Shown one piece after another: positions 34,980 through 44,113 of a DNA stretch of 50,777 bases. A program made the translations under genes and the position numbers. The first letter of the stretch is position 1. Each line of letters opens with the position of its first letter. The notes under the pieces were generated by a model, which was not told the origin of the DNA, ran no database searches, and saw nothing but the letters and a program-made list of their open reading frames with translations. This DNA is from JALORV01 sp035498175 (lineage in GTDB: Bacteria; Pseudomonadota; Gammaproteobacteria; Burkholderiales; Burkholderiaceae_F), in the NCBI GenBank assembly GCA_035498175.1, contig DATKAJ010000045.1, positions 1 through 50,777 of the forward strand, written 5' to 3'.

Positions 34980-35321
34980 TCACTTGACCGGCCAGATGTT
35001 GGCCGCTGCGAGCCGGTTGTTCATGCCGTCGGGCTCGAGGAAATTCACCTGGACGCGGTCGCCCGGCTTCAATTTCGACAGGTCATACACGTTGGAGTTG
35101 ACAAAGACGTCAGCGGTCTGGCCATCGGCGCCTTTAAGGCGGACCGTCTGCGCATACGAGTCCGTCGAGACCACGACGAATACTCCCGGCTGCGGCGCGT
35201 AATTGATGCCGCCGCCCTGCATGCGCCGGCCACCGCCCTCGCCTTCGCGCTGTGCCAGCGCCGGGGCCGCCGCACACGCCGCGGCCACTGCGAGCGCCAG
35301 GATCTTCGTGCTCGTGCTCAT
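34980..35321 (-). CDS. Small secreted hypothetical protein
   Basis: A 113-residue protein. Residues 1-23 form a Sec signal peptide (A-A-P-A-L-A before Q24). A Gly/Arg-rich stretch follows, then a beta-rich part (G-V-F-V-V-V-S-T-D, V-R-L-K-G-A-D-G-Q, G-D-R-V-Q-V-N-F-L) that looks like an OB-fold or similar small barrel. I do not recognise the family. It is a single gene on the minus strand, with about 220 bases lacking any gene between its stop and the tRNA, and about 90 bases upstream of it before the OPT gene end. Confidence 0.7.
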   Translation of the reverse strand: MSTSTKILALAVAAACAAAPALAQREGEGGGRRMQGGGINYAPQPGVFVVVSTDSYAQTVRLKGADGQTADVFVNSNVYDLSKLKPGDRVQVNFLEPDGMNNRLAAANIWPVK

Positions 35322-35414
35322 CGTATCCTCCCGTCGTCGGCTCTACGCATTGACCCGCGCGCGGAAAGCGTAGTCGATCCGCGTCACCCCGGCGGCGGCG
35401 CGGCCGCCCGTTCG

Positions 35415-37388
35415 TCAGCCGAGCAGGACGTTGACGATGGCGTTGCCGATGCCCATCAGCGCGGAGCCCGAGATCAGTCCTGCACAGATCGGCTCGAGGC
35501 CCTCGACCCAGAATTCATTGCCGCGCGTGCCTGCAGCCGGATAGCGGCGGCCCATCAGCCAGAAGATCGTCGCGCCGACGAACATTGCAAACGTGGCCTC
35601 AGGGGGCAGCACGACGCCGAGCCCGATCGACACCGCCGACAGAGCGAAGCGGCCCTTCGTGAGCATCTTCGCGATCTCGATCGCCGCCGCACTGATCGCC
35701 GCGACGATCATCGAGACGACCGCCGAGTACGGGAGCGCGCTGACGCCCTTGGCGATGATCTCCGCCACGCCCTTCCACTGCAGCGCGGCGGGAAACGCGA
35801 ACTGATCCGAGACGATCGTCGTGACCGAGCGCACGCCGCTGGCGTCGGGCTGCAGGAACAGCAGGAAGAACAGCGGCACGCACGCGATCGCGCCGGCGAA
35901 GATGCCGATCACGTGGCCGATCGCCTGTTGCCGCGGCTTGGCCCCGAGCATGTAGCCTGGCTTGATGTCGGACAGCAGGTTGGCCGAGTTGGCCGCAATC
36001 TCGGCAGTCATCGCCGCCGGGATCAGGTTGCTCGCCGGGTTGGTCCGGTCGATCGCGCCCATCGTGAACTGCGTGATCTTCGACATCGAGCCGGTCGGCG
36101 TCCACGACGTCAGCGCCATGGAGTTCGTGCAGATCACCGAGAGCACGAAGATGAGCGGCAGCGAAATGAATGCGAGCAGCCAGGGCACGCCGAAGAACTC
36201 GTGCGTGACCGTCGCCCCCAGCACGCTGAACACCGGGATGCCGATCACCGAGATCCACACCGGAAACTCGATGTGCTTAACGACGTCGATGCCCTTGGTG
36301 GTTTCGCCGCGCTTGAAAAGCCCCTTGAAGATCTCGGGTCGCCCGAGCAGGCTGACCAGCGATCCCACGACCATCATCGTCACGCCCCACCAGAGCGACC
36401 ACTGGTTGACGATCTCGGCGCGCGAGATCGGCACCACTGCGCCGGTCGGCCCCACGCGCGCGACGATGTCGCCAGCCTGGATCATGATCGGCGCGAGGAT
36501 CACAAAGTTGATGAACGCACCGAGCAGGCAGCTCGTCGCGACTGCCATGCCCATCAGGCCGCCGACGCCGAGCATGGCCGCGTCGAGCGTCAGGCGCAGC
36601 CCGAGCTGGCGGATGTCGGTCCCGAGGATCGTCGGAATCCAGCCGTGGGCCCTGCTTGCCCAGGCGTAGTAGTAGGTGTCGAGGCGCTCGTGGAAGGTCC
36701 AGGGCTCCTTCATGCCGGCCCAGTCGTCCATGCGCAGGATCTTGAACTGCAGCACCTTCATCCAGCCGTCGCTGATCACCGCCTGATAGGCGGCGGTGAT
36801 GGCTGCAGTGACGCCGAGCAGCCGGGCCTTGAACATGCCGGCGTGCGCCGCGCCGGTGTAGAGCGCGTCCAGCACCACGCCACTGGCGCGGCCCTCCGGA
36901 AACGGCAACTGCTCGTCGTTGATGAAGCGCCGCTTCATCGGGAACGCGAGCAGCACGCCGATGATGGACACGATGCACATCCACACCACCATGTGCCACC
37001 AGGGAATGATCCTCTCGGTGACGAGCATGTACGCGGTCAGGCTGGCGATCATCGGCCCGATCATGTAGCCGGCTGCGGTGGCGATCGACTGCGTGCAGTT
37101 GTTCTCGAGAATCGTGAAGTCCTGCGCGAACCCGGCGCCGGCCATGATGCGGTAGATCGCGAAGGCCAGGATCACCGCGGTGAGGCCGACGCCGATGCTG
37201 ATGCCGGTCTTGGCACCGATGTACATCGCCGTCGCCGCCAGCACACCGCCGAGCAGGAAGCCGGTCAGTGCAGAACGCAGCGTCAGCTGCGGCATCTCGC
37301 CGCGGTAGACGTTCTCGAGCCACCACGCATCCTTCTGCGCGCGCGTCCAGGTGCGGATCTGGTCGTCGTGGAGCTGTATCAGAGCCAT
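35415..37388 (-). CDS. OPT family oligopeptide/metal-chelate transporter
   Basis: A 657-residue membrane protein with about 15 hydrophobic helices, typical of the OPT superfamily. Recognisable pieces are P-Q-L-T-L-R-S-A-L-T-G near the N-terminus, F-P-E-G-R-A-S-G, and the N-L-L-S-D-I-K-P-G-Y-M-L-G-A-K-P-R-Q-Q segment. Bacterial members take up peptides or metal-siderophore-like complexes by proton symport. The ATG at 37388 gives M-A-L-I-Q-L-H; the frame extends upstream without a better start. It is transcribed divergently from the DUF971 gene with 117 bases between. The substrate is unknown. Confidence 0.92.
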   Translation of the reverse strand: MALIQLHDDQIRTWTRAQKDAWWLENVYRGEMPQLTLRSALTGFLLGGVLAATAMYIGAKTGISIGVGLTAVILAFAIYRIMAGAGFAQDFTILENNCTQSIATAAGYMIGPMIASLTAYMLVTERIIPWWHMVVWMCIVSIIGVLLAFPMKRRFINDEQLPFPEGRASGVVLDALYTGAAHAGMFKARLLGVTAAITAAYQAVISDGWMKVLQFKILRMDDWAGMKEPWTFHERLDTYYYAWASRAHGWIPTILGTDIRQLGLRLTLDAAMLGVGGLMGMAVATSCLLGAFINFVILAPIMIQAGDIVARVGPTGAVVPISRAEIVNQWSLWWGVTMMVVGSLVSLLGRPEIFKGLFKRGETTKGIDVVKHIEFPVWISVIGIPVFSVLGATVTHEFFGVPWLLAFISLPLIFVLSVICTNSMALTSWTPTGSMSKITQFTMGAIDRTNPASNLIPAAMTAEIAANSANLLSDIKPGYMLGAKPRQQAIGHVIGIFAGAIACVPLFFLLFLQPDASGVRSVTTIVSDQFAFPAALQWKGVAEIIAKGVSALPYSAVVSMIVAAISAAAIEIAKMLTKGRFALSAVSIGLGVVLPPEATFAMFVGATIFWLMGRRYPAAGTRGNEFWVEGLEPICAGLISGSALMGIGNAIVNVLLG

Positions 37389-37505
37389 GTCGTGGGCGCC
37401 CGGAGTTTGTGCGGGCGCTATCTTCGCAGAGCCGGTGCCGCTGCGCGGCCGCGCCCTTGCTGCGGTGTACGATCGAAATCCGTCTTCGTCCGCTCGCGTC
37501 CGCGC

Positions 37506-37913
37506 ATGCCCGCCCGCACACCCAGCCCCACGAGCATCGTGCTGCACACCGCATCACGTGTGCTCGAGATCGCCTACGACGATGGCGCGAGTTTCCGCCT
37601 GCCTTTCGAGTTTCTGCGCGTGTACTCGCCGTCGGCCGAGGTGCGCGGTCACGGCGCGGGCCAGGAGGTGCTGCAGGTCGGCAAGCGCGACGTGACGATC
37701 GACACGCTGGAGCCGGTCGGCCACTACGCGCTCCGGCCGTCGTTCTCCGACGGCCACGACACCGGCATCTACGCCTGGGACTACCTGTACGAACTCGGCG
37801 CGCGGCAGGACAGCCTCTGGAGCGACTACCTGCAGCGCCTCGAGGATGCCGGCGCGAGCCGCGACGGCGATGCGGCGCCACCGCCGGCGGCGCGCTCCTG
37901 CGGCCATCACTGA
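37506..37913 (+). CDS. DUF971 family protein
   Basis: A 135-residue protein related to the N-terminal domain of gamma-butyrobetaine hydroxylase. Diagnostic parts are L-E-I-A-Y-D-D-G, R-L-P-F-E-F-L-R-V-Y-S-P-S-A-E-V, and the C-terminal H-D-T-G-I-Y-A-W-D-Y-L-Y-E-L-G. In betaproteobacteria it regularly precedes ubiE, here by 9 bases, so it is probably in the ubiquinone operon. Its role is not established. The C-terminal tail is Ala/Pro-rich and ends in Cys-Gly-His-His. Confidence 0.9.
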   Translation: MPARTPSPTSIVLHTASRVLEIAYDDGASFRLPFEFLRVYSPSAEVRGHGAGQEVLQVGKRDVTIDTLEPVGHYALRPSFSDGHDTGIYAWDYLYELGARQDSLWSDYLQRLEDAGASRDGDAAPPPAARSCGHH

Positions 37914-37922
37914 GACACGTCG

Positions 37923-38666
37923 ATGAGCGAGTCGCCCAAGTCGACCCACTTCGGTTTCGAGCGGGTGGCCGAGCAGGACAAGGCGGTCCGCGTCGCCGGC
38001 GTGTTCGACTCGGTGGCGCGCCGCTACGACCTGATGAACGACGTGATGTCAGCCGGCCTGCATCGCGTCTGGAAGGCGTTCACCGTCCGCCAGGCCGGTG
38101 TGCGGCCGGGCATGAAGGTCCTCGACATCGCCGGCGGCACCGGCGACCTCGCGCGCGCCTTCGCGCGGCGCGTTGGCGCAAGCGGCGAGGTGTGGCTTAC
38201 CGACATCAATGGCTCGATGCTCGCCGAGGGCCGCGACCGCCTGCTCGACGCCGGGCTCGACTTGCCGATCGCGCAGTGCGACGCCGAGTACCTGCCCTTT
38301 GCGAGCGGGCGTTTCGATCGCGTGTCGGTGGCCTTCGGCCTGCGCAACATGACTCACAAGGACGCTGCGCTCGCCGAAATGGCGCGCGTGCTGCGTCCGG
38401 GCGGGCGCCTGCTCGTGCTGGAGTTTTCCCGCATTTGGCAGCCGCTTGCACCTTTGTACGATGCGTACTCGTTCAACGTGCTGCCGTGGCTCGGCAGCAA
38501 GCTCGCGGGCGACAGCGAGAGCTATCGATATCTCGCGGAATCGATCCGCATGCATCCGCCGCAGCAGGAGCTCGCGCAGATGATGGAACGCGCGGGCCTC
38601 GAAGACGTCCAATGGTTCAACCTCACCGCCGGCGTCTGCGCGTTGCATGTCGGCACGAGGTACTAG
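37923..38666 (+). CDS. ubiE: Ubiquinone/menaquinone C-methyltransferase UbiE
   Basis: A 247-residue SAM-dependent methyltransferase that adds the C2 methyl group (2-octaprenyl-6-methoxy-1,4-benzoquinol step, and demethylmenaquinone where present). Motif I is D-I-A-G-G-T-G-D-L-A, preceded by R-R-Y-D-L-M-N-D-V-M-S-A-G-L-H-R-V-W-K; A-F-G-L-R-N-M-T and L-E-F-S-R are also conserved. The length is normal. It sits in a five-gene cluster with ubiJ and ubiB, whose products support the same pathway. Confidence 0.98.
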   Translation: MSESPKSTHFGFERVAEQDKAVRVAGVFDSVARRYDLMNDVMSAGLHRVWKAFTVRQAGVRPGMKVLDIAGGTGDLARAFARRVGASGEVWLTDINGSMLAEGRDRLLDAGLDLPIAQCDAEYLPFASGRFDRVSVAFGLRNMTHKDAALAEMARVLRPGGRLLVLEFSRIWQPLAPLYDAYSFNVLPWLGSKLAGDSESYRYLAESIRMHPPQQELAQMMERAGLEDVQWFNLTAGVCALHVGTRY

Positions 38667-38674
38667 GAGGACGG

Positions 38675-39607
38675 ATGAACAAGTGGTTCGCTGCGGCGAT
38701 CGTCGGTGCGATCGCAGTCACATGCACCTTCGATGCCGATGCGCAGCGCCGGTTCGGCGGCGGCGGCAACCTCGGCCGCCAGTCGGCGCCGGTCCAGCAG
38801 CGACAGGCGGCACCACCGTCGCAATCGCCGCAGTCCGCGCCGACGCAGAGCGGCCCGCAGCAGGCTGCGCCTGCGCAGACACCGAACACCGCGGCGCCTG
38901 TGCCGATGCGGCCCGCGAGCCCATGGCGCGGCGCGCTGATGGGCCTGGCCGCCGGACTCGGCATCGCCGCATTGGCGCAATGGCTCGGCTTCGGCGAAGC
39001 ACTGACGCTGTTCCTGACCGTGATGCTGATCGGCGTCGCGCTGATGATGCTTGCGGCATTCGTGCTCCGGCGCATGCGTGGACCGCAGCCGGTAGCGGCC
39101 ACGCCTGACCGCGGCCCCGGCACCTACTCGCACGTCGGTTACGAGACGGCACCGGCGCCTTTGCCGCAAACCGCGCTGCCGGCCGCGGCCCGGCCCGGCT
39201 CGGCGATGGACCAGTTCGCCCGCGGGGCGACGGAGCCCTGGGGCATCCCGGCGGGATTCGACACCGCGAGCTTCCTCGCGCACGCAAAGAGCAACTACGG
39301 TCGTCTGCAGCGCGCCTGGGACAGCAGCGACCTCGACGCGATCGCCGAGTTCACGACGCACGAAATGTTCGTCGCACTGACGCACGAGCTGCGCGCACGT
39401 GTCGGTGAGACGAAGACCGAGGTGGCCGCGATGGACGCCGAGCTGCTCGGGATCGAAACGAGTGCGGACGAGCATGTTGCGAGCGTCAAGTTCGACGGCA
39501 CGCTGCGGGTCGACGGCCAGATCGAGCGCGTTTCTGAAGTCTGGAACCTGGTGAAGCCGACGCGTGGGGGCGGATGGCTGCTGGCGGGAATCCAGCAGCT
39601 CGCTTAG
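38675..39607 (+). CDS. Tim44-like domain membrane protein
   Basis: A 310-residue protein. It has a signal peptide (cleavage likely after A-D-A near residue 23), a Gln/Pro/Ala-rich region to about residue 85, two hydrophobic segments (about 88-130), and a C-terminal Tim44/MRPL45-type domain beginning near F-D-T-A-S-F-L-A-H-A-K and containing L-Q-R-A-W-D-S-S-D-L. In betaproteobacteria a Tim44-like gene commonly lies between ubiE and ubiJ. The molecular role is unknown. GGAGGACGG precedes the ATG. The extra-long open frame upstream is a shadow of neighbouring genes. Confidence 0.9.
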   Translation: MNKWFAAAIVGAIAVTCTFDADAQRRFGGGGNLGRQSAPVQQRQAAPPSQSPQSAPTQSGPQQAAPAQTPNTAAPVPMRPASPWRGALMGLAAGLGIAALAQWLGFGEALTLFLTVMLIGVALMMLAAFVLRRMRGPQPVAATPDRGPGTYSHVGYETAPAPLPQTALPAAARPGSAMDQFARGATEPWGIPAGFDTASFLAHAKSNYGRLQRAWDSSDLDAIAEFTTHEMFVALTHELRARVGETKTEVAAMDAELLGIETSADEHVASVKFDGTLRVDGQIERVSEVWNLVKPTRGGGWLLAGIQQLA

Positions 39608-39671
39608 CTCTCCGCGCGCCAGGCAGGCGCGTTGCCGCCGGTGGTGGCTGCGGCCTGCGTAAACTCGCGGC

Positions 39672-40253
39672 GTGATCGAACAGCTCGCCACCTCCGCGGC
39701 GCTCGCGGTGCTCAACCGCATGCTCGCCCGCGAAAGCTGGGCCCGTGAACGCCTGGCTCCTTTCGCCGGACGCAGCGCGCGCTTCGAAGCCGCGCCTCTG
39801 TCGTTCAACCTGAAGATTGCCGAGGGCGGGCTGGTGACCGAAGCGGGCGCCGACATGCCCGTGGTGACGGTGGGCCTCAGCCTCGCTTCGCTGCCGCTCG
39901 CGCTCGCCGACCCGCAGGCAGCTCTGCGTGATGTGTCGCTGCAGGGCGATGCGGACTTCGCGCGGTCGCTCGGCGATGTTCTGCAGAATCTGCGGCCCGA
40001 GCCCGAGGAGGAGTTGTCGCGCTTCGTAGGCGATGTCGCCGCGCGACGCATCGTCGGGCTGCTGAAACTGAGCGCGACCCACTGGCGCCAGCTTGCAGAG
40101 AACATGCTCGAATCCGGAGCGCACTACCTCGTCACCGAGAACCCGATGCTGGTCTCGCAGGACGAGGCGGCCGAGTTCAGCGCCGCCGTGACGCGCCTGC
40201 GCGATGACGTCGCGCGGCTCGAAAAACGCATCGAGCTGCAGGAACGCGCCTAG
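39672..40253 (+). CDS. ubiJ: Ubiquinone biosynthesis accessory factor UbiJ
   Basis: A 193-residue protein with an N-terminal SCP2-like lipid-binding domain and a C-terminal helical part ending in a coiled coil (R-D-D-V-A-R-L-E-K-R-I-E). The D-V-A-A-R-R-I-V-G segment is typical. UbiJ with UbiK organises the cytosolic Ubi metabolon and holds hydrophobic intermediates. It starts at GTG. Its position between ubiE and ubiB matches the ubiE-ubiJ-ubiB operon of other proteobacteria. Confidence 0.93.
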   Translation: MIEQLATSAALAVLNRMLARESWARERLAPFAGRSARFEAAPLSFNLKIAEGGLVTEAGADMPVVTVGLSLASLPLALADPQAALRDVSLQGDADFARSLGDVLQNLRPEPEEELSRFVGDVAARRIVGLLKLSATHWRQLAENMLESGAHYLVTENPMLVSQDEAAEFSAAVTRLRDDVARLEKRIELQERA

Positions 40254-40309
40254 GTTCCCCGGGGCGTCCACGCTCGGACGCTCGATGCGCGCTCGTACAA
40301 TCCGCGCCC

Positions 40310-41860
40310 ATGCGCCTGCTGCGCCTGTTTCTCATTTTGACGGTCGTCTGGCGCTACCGCCTCGACGAGATCGTCGTTTCGAGCCTGAAGAACCCGACAC
40401 TGGTCCGCCTGGTGCAGTGGACGACGTTCGGCGTGCACCGCGAGCCGCGTGGAGTGCGCCTGCGCCGCGCGCTCGAGGACCTCGGTCCGATCTTCGTCAA
40501 GTTCGGCCAGCTGCTGTCGACGCGCCGCGACCTGCTGCCGACCGACGTCGCCGACGAACTCGCCAAGCTGCAGGATCGCGTGCCGCCGTTTCCGTCGGCC
40601 ACGGCGCGCCGCGAGATCGAGCGCGGCCTCGGCCGACCGATCGACTCGGTGTTCGCGACTTTCGAGGACACGCCGGTCGCCTCCGCATCGATCGCGCAGG
40701 TGCACTTCGCAACGCTGCGCGATCCGCCGCACACGGGACGCGAGGTCGCCGTCAAGGTGCTGCGCCCGAACATGCTTGCCGCGATCGACAAGGACCTGTC
40801 GCTGCTCGAGACCGGCGCGACCCTCGTCGAGCGTCTGTGGCGCGACGGCAAGCGGCTGCGCCCGCGCGACGTGGTGCGCGAGTTCGACATGGTGCTGCAC
40901 GACGAACTCGACCTGGTGCGCGAGGCCGCGAACGCGTCGCAACTGCGGCGCAACTTTGCCGGTTCGCCGCTGCTGGTCGTGCCCGAGATGTACTTCGACT
41001 ACTGCGCCGAGAACGTGCTCGTGATGGAGCGGATGGACGGCATTCCGGTGAGCCAGATCGAGCGCCTGAAGGAAGCCGGCATCGACATCAAGAAACTATC
41101 GCGCGACGGCGTGACGCTTTTCTTCACGCAGGTGTTCGACCATGCGTTCTTCCATGCCGACATGCACCCGGGCAACATTCTCGTCGGGCAGCACGGCGAC
41201 CAGTTCAACAAGTACATCGGGCTCGATTACGGCATCGTCGGGTCGCTGACCGAGACCGACAAGAACTATCTCGCCCAGAACTTCCTGGCGTTCTTCCGCC
41301 GCGACTACCGCCGCATCGCCGAGCTGCACGTCGAGTCCGGCTGGGTGCCCGCCGACGTGCGTGTCAACGAGCTGGAAAACGCCGTGCGCGCGGTGCTTGA
41401 ACCCGTATTCGACAAGCCGCTGAAGGACATCTCGCTCGGACTGGTGCTGCTGCGCCTGTTCCAGGCCTCGCGTCGCTTCAACGTCGAGATCCAGCCGCAG
41501 CTGGTGCTGCTGCAGAAGACGCTGCTGAACGTCGAAGGCCTCGGGCGCCAGCTGGACCCCGAGCTCGACCTGTGGAAGACCGCCAAGCCGTTCCTCGAGC
41601 GCTGGATGGACCAGCAGGTCGGGATGCGCGGCATGGAAGCGAAGCTGCGGCAGGAGGCGATGCAGTGGAGCTTCCTGCTGCCGCAACTGCCGCGGCTGCT
41701 GCACGGGGCGCTGACGCGCCACAACGACGCGGACCGGCTGATCGACGAAGTGCGCCAGCTGCGGCACGAGCAGCGGCTGACCAACCGCTGGTACGCGGCG
41801 GCCACTTTATTGCTGTGCGTGGTCGTCGGGCTGGCACTCTGGGCCGCATTGCGTGTCTAA
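40310..41860 (+). CDS. ubiB: Ubiquinone biosynthesis ATPase/kinase-like protein UbiB
   Basis: A 516-residue ADCK/UbiB protein. The KxGQ motif is F-V-K-F-G-Q-L-L-S-T-R-R-D-L-L-P near residue 62. The Ala-rich nucleotide loop is V-A-S-A-S-I-A-Q-V-H, the invariant lysine is in V-A-V-K-V-L, and the catalytic-loop D-x-H-P-G-N is in H-A-D-M-H-P-G-N, with the metal Asp in G-L-D-Y-G. Two hydrophobic helices at the C-terminus anchor it to the membrane. It supports extraction of early lipid precursors for coenzyme Q. The first helix-like residues (M-R-L-L-R-L-F) are usual. Confidence 0.97.
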   Translation: MRLLRLFLILTVVWRYRLDEIVVSSLKNPTLVRLVQWTTFGVHREPRGVRLRRALEDLGPIFVKFGQLLSTRRDLLPTDVADELAKLQDRVPPFPSATARREIERGLGRPIDSVFATFEDTPVASASIAQVHFATLRDPPHTGREVAVKVLRPNMLAAIDKDLSLLETGATLVERLWRDGKRLRPRDVVREFDMVLHDELDLVREAANASQLRRNFAGSPLLVVPEMYFDYCAENVLVMERMDGIPVSQIERLKEAGIDIKKLSRDGVTLFFTQVFDHAFFHADMHPGNILVGQHGDQFNKYIGLDYGIVGSLTETDKNYLAQNFLAFFRRDYRRIAELHVESGWVPADVRVNELENAVRAVLEPVFDKPLKDISLGLVLLRLFQASRRFNVEIQPQLVLLQKTLLNVEGLGRQLDPELDLWKTAKPFLERWMDQQVGMRGMEAKLRQEAMQWSFLLPQLPRLLHGALTRHNDADRLIDEVRQLRHEQRLTNRWYAAATLLLCVVVGLALWAALRV

Positions 41861-41966
41861 CCCCGCCCTTTCCTCTCCGAAAAGCCCCGCTTCATTAGGC
41901 CATACGCGGCATTGACGGGCGCGGTTCTGCGACTATCTTCGCGCCATTCGGGCGCCCTTCGATTCC

Positions 41967-44048
41967 ATGACCAGTTCCTTACGCACTTCTGTTCCGGCGG
42001 CGCTGTTCGCTTGTGCGCTGCTCGTCGCCTGTGGCGGCGGTGGCTCGTCGAACAGCGCCGCGCCAGCGCCCGCACCAGCGCCTCCTTCAGCCGGCGGGCC
42101 GACTCCGACCTGCACCGTCGCGGGTGCCACATTCAGCCTCGTCGCCGATACATCGGTAGCGGTGGGACGCACCGCGGGCGCCGTGATCGCCGGCTGTACC
42201 GGACCACTGCAAAGCGTCTCGTGGCAGCAAACCGGCGGCCCGCCGGTGACACTGATGTCAGCGCGCACGCAGGCGATCAGCTTCGACCCGGTGACCGCAG
42301 GCACGTATTCCTTCAGCGTGTCGTTCGTCGATTCGACCGGGACGCAGCGCACCGCAAGCACGTCGATTAGTGCGACCACGGCCGGCACGGTCGGCGTGGT
42401 CGCGCGCGGCGACCAGGCGGTCCGCATGGGGGGCTCAGTGTCGGTGCGCGCCTATCCGACCATTGCCTCCGGCGAAACCGTGACGTGGACCCAGACCGCG
42501 GGGCCGCGGGTCACGCTGGATACCAGCGATCCGAATCGCATCATTTTCACCGCGCCGACGGTGACGCAGGACACGGCGCTTGTCTTTCGCGTCACAAGGA
42601 CTTCAGCCTCGGGCGCGGACAGCGACGATGTGATGGTGTTGGTCGAGCACTACATCCAGGCACCGCCGGATCCGAGCAACACGGGGCCGTACATATTCAG
42701 CGGCTTGCATGTGTCGCGCGTCTATCCGTACAAGTCCACGGGTCCGTACGCAGGGGTGATGGTCGCCTGTGTCTACAACGCGCAGCTGCAGTACACCGGC
42801 ACCGCTACGAACACCTGCCCGCTCGCGACGCTGCCGTACCTGGACCAAGACACCCACGGCAGCGTGCCGACCGTGGCCCAGGTGATGGACCGCGTGCTGG
42901 TCTCGCACGACTGGATGGGCAAGGCGTTCGAGGAACTGCTGACCGCCAATCAGAACAATGCCGACCTGATGCGGCTGTTCAACGGCATTACTGCGGTCAT
43001 CATCGGAGCGCACGTACGGCCCAGCCTGTACTACGTGCTGACTGGCGCGATACACCTCGATGCCGAGCATTTCTGGCGCACGGCCGACGAGCGTGACGTC
43101 ATCGACGAAGCGCCGGACTTCCGCTCGGATTTCGGTCGCGATCTGCAGTTCTCGGGGTTGTGGCGTTATACAGCCAACAACCAGAGCATCTTCCTGCCGT
43201 TTCCCCGATCGTCCAGGATCTCGCGTGACGTCGGCTACCTGATGCAGGAATCGGGCTGGCTGCTGTATCACGAACTCGGGCACGCATCGGATTTCCTGCC
43301 CATAACGGCGCGCGGCGCGCTGAATCCGGCGCTGTCTCCGTGGGGGAACATTTCGCCACGCTACCAGGCAAGGCTATTGGCTTCGGACCTGTTGGCCAGC
43401 AACTTTCCGCTGGCATCGGCACAGATGCGCGCTTTGGCGCAGGTCTTGTTCACCACCGGCCCCGTCGACGATGCGACACTGGTCAATGGCATTCCGTACG
43501 CGACGCTGAAGACCTATACGCCGAATGACGTTGCCGGCTTCTTCGCTGCCGACCTTGCCACCGACGAGTACAACTACCACGTGAATACCCGCGAAGATAT
43601 CGCGATGACGTTTGAGGAAACGATGATGGCCCGCATCCATGGCTGGCGCCGCGACATCGCGTTCACCGACAAGGTCACGGCGAGTTCGACTGGCAACACG
43701 GTCATCGTGCGCTGGGGTCAGCGCGGCCGGGTCGGTGATCCGAACATCAAGCCGCGCGCGCAGTTCGTCGTCTCGCAGCTGGCGCCGTGGGTCAACCTGG
43801 CCGATGTCGCAGCCCTACCGGCGCCGATCCAGATGCGTCCCGGCGACACGTGGAACGGAAACCTGGTGTTGCCGGCACCGCCGTCGGGCCTGGCGAGCGC
43901 GCAGGCGTTTACTGGTCCGCGGCTGACGACCGAAGAGGAACAGATCATGCTGAGGCGCGCGCTGGCACGCGAGGGAATCGGAATATCGGGTCCGGCCGTA
44001 ACTCACTCGACGCTCAACGAGCGCTGGCTCAAGCGCATCCAGCGCTGA
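41967..44048 (+). CDS. Secreted lipoprotein with Ig-like repeats and a HELGH metallopeptidase motif
   Basis: A 693-residue protein. The signal peptide ends in the lipobox L-V-A-C (Cys near residue 22), followed by Gly, Ser and Pro-rich linker. Two similar beta-sandwich repeats occupy about 45-230; each has a W-x-Q-T-x-G-P-x-V-T-L element (S-W-Q-Q-T-G-G-P-P-V-T-L and T-W-T-Q-T-A-G-P-R-V-T-L). The rest contains H435-E-L-G-H439, a zincin-type motif, followed by A-S-D-F, and F-E-E-T-M-M-A-R at 549-556, where E550 or E551 could be the third zinc ligand of a gluzincin. I do not recognise the family. Protease function is inference. The gene seems monocistronic, and the symporter starts 65 bases later. 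Confidence 0.82.
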   Translation: MTSSLRTSVPAALFACALLVACGGGGSSNSAAPAPAPAPPSAGGPTPTCTVAGATFSLVADTSVAVGRTAGAVIAGCTGPLQSVSWQQTGGPPVTLMSARTQAISFDPVTAGTYSFSVSFVDSTGTQRTASTSISATTAGTVGVVARGDQAVRMGGSVSVRAYPTIASGETVTWTQTAGPRVTLDTSDPNRIIFTAPTVTQDTALVFRVTRTSASGADSDDVMVLVEHYIQAPPDPSNTGPYIFSGLHVSRVYPYKSTGPYAGVMVACVYNAQLQYTGTATNTCPLATLPYLDQDTHGSVPTVAQVMDRVLVSHDWMGKAFEELLTANQNNADLMRLFNGITAVIIGAHVRPSLYYVLTGAIHLDAEHFWRTADERDVIDEAPDFRSDFGRDLQFSGLWRYTANNQSIFLPFPRSSRISRDVGYLMQESGWLLYHELGHASDFLPITARGALNPALSPWGNISPRYQARLLASDLLASNFPLASAQMRALAQVLFTTGPVDDATLVNGIPYATLKTYTPNDVAGFFAADLATDEYNYHVNTREDIAMTFEETMMARIHGWRRDIAFTDKVTASSTGNTVIVRWGQRGRVGDPNIKPRAQFVVSQLAPWVNLADVAALPAPIQMRPGDTWNGNLVLPAPPSGLASAQAFTGPRLTTEEEQIMLRRALAREGIGISGPAVTHSTLNERWLKRIQR

Positions 44049-44113
44049 CGACTCGACGCGCCGTGCCGGTCGCGCTTGTCGCATAATCGCGCGAACCTTC
44101 GCGCGCCCGCGCC

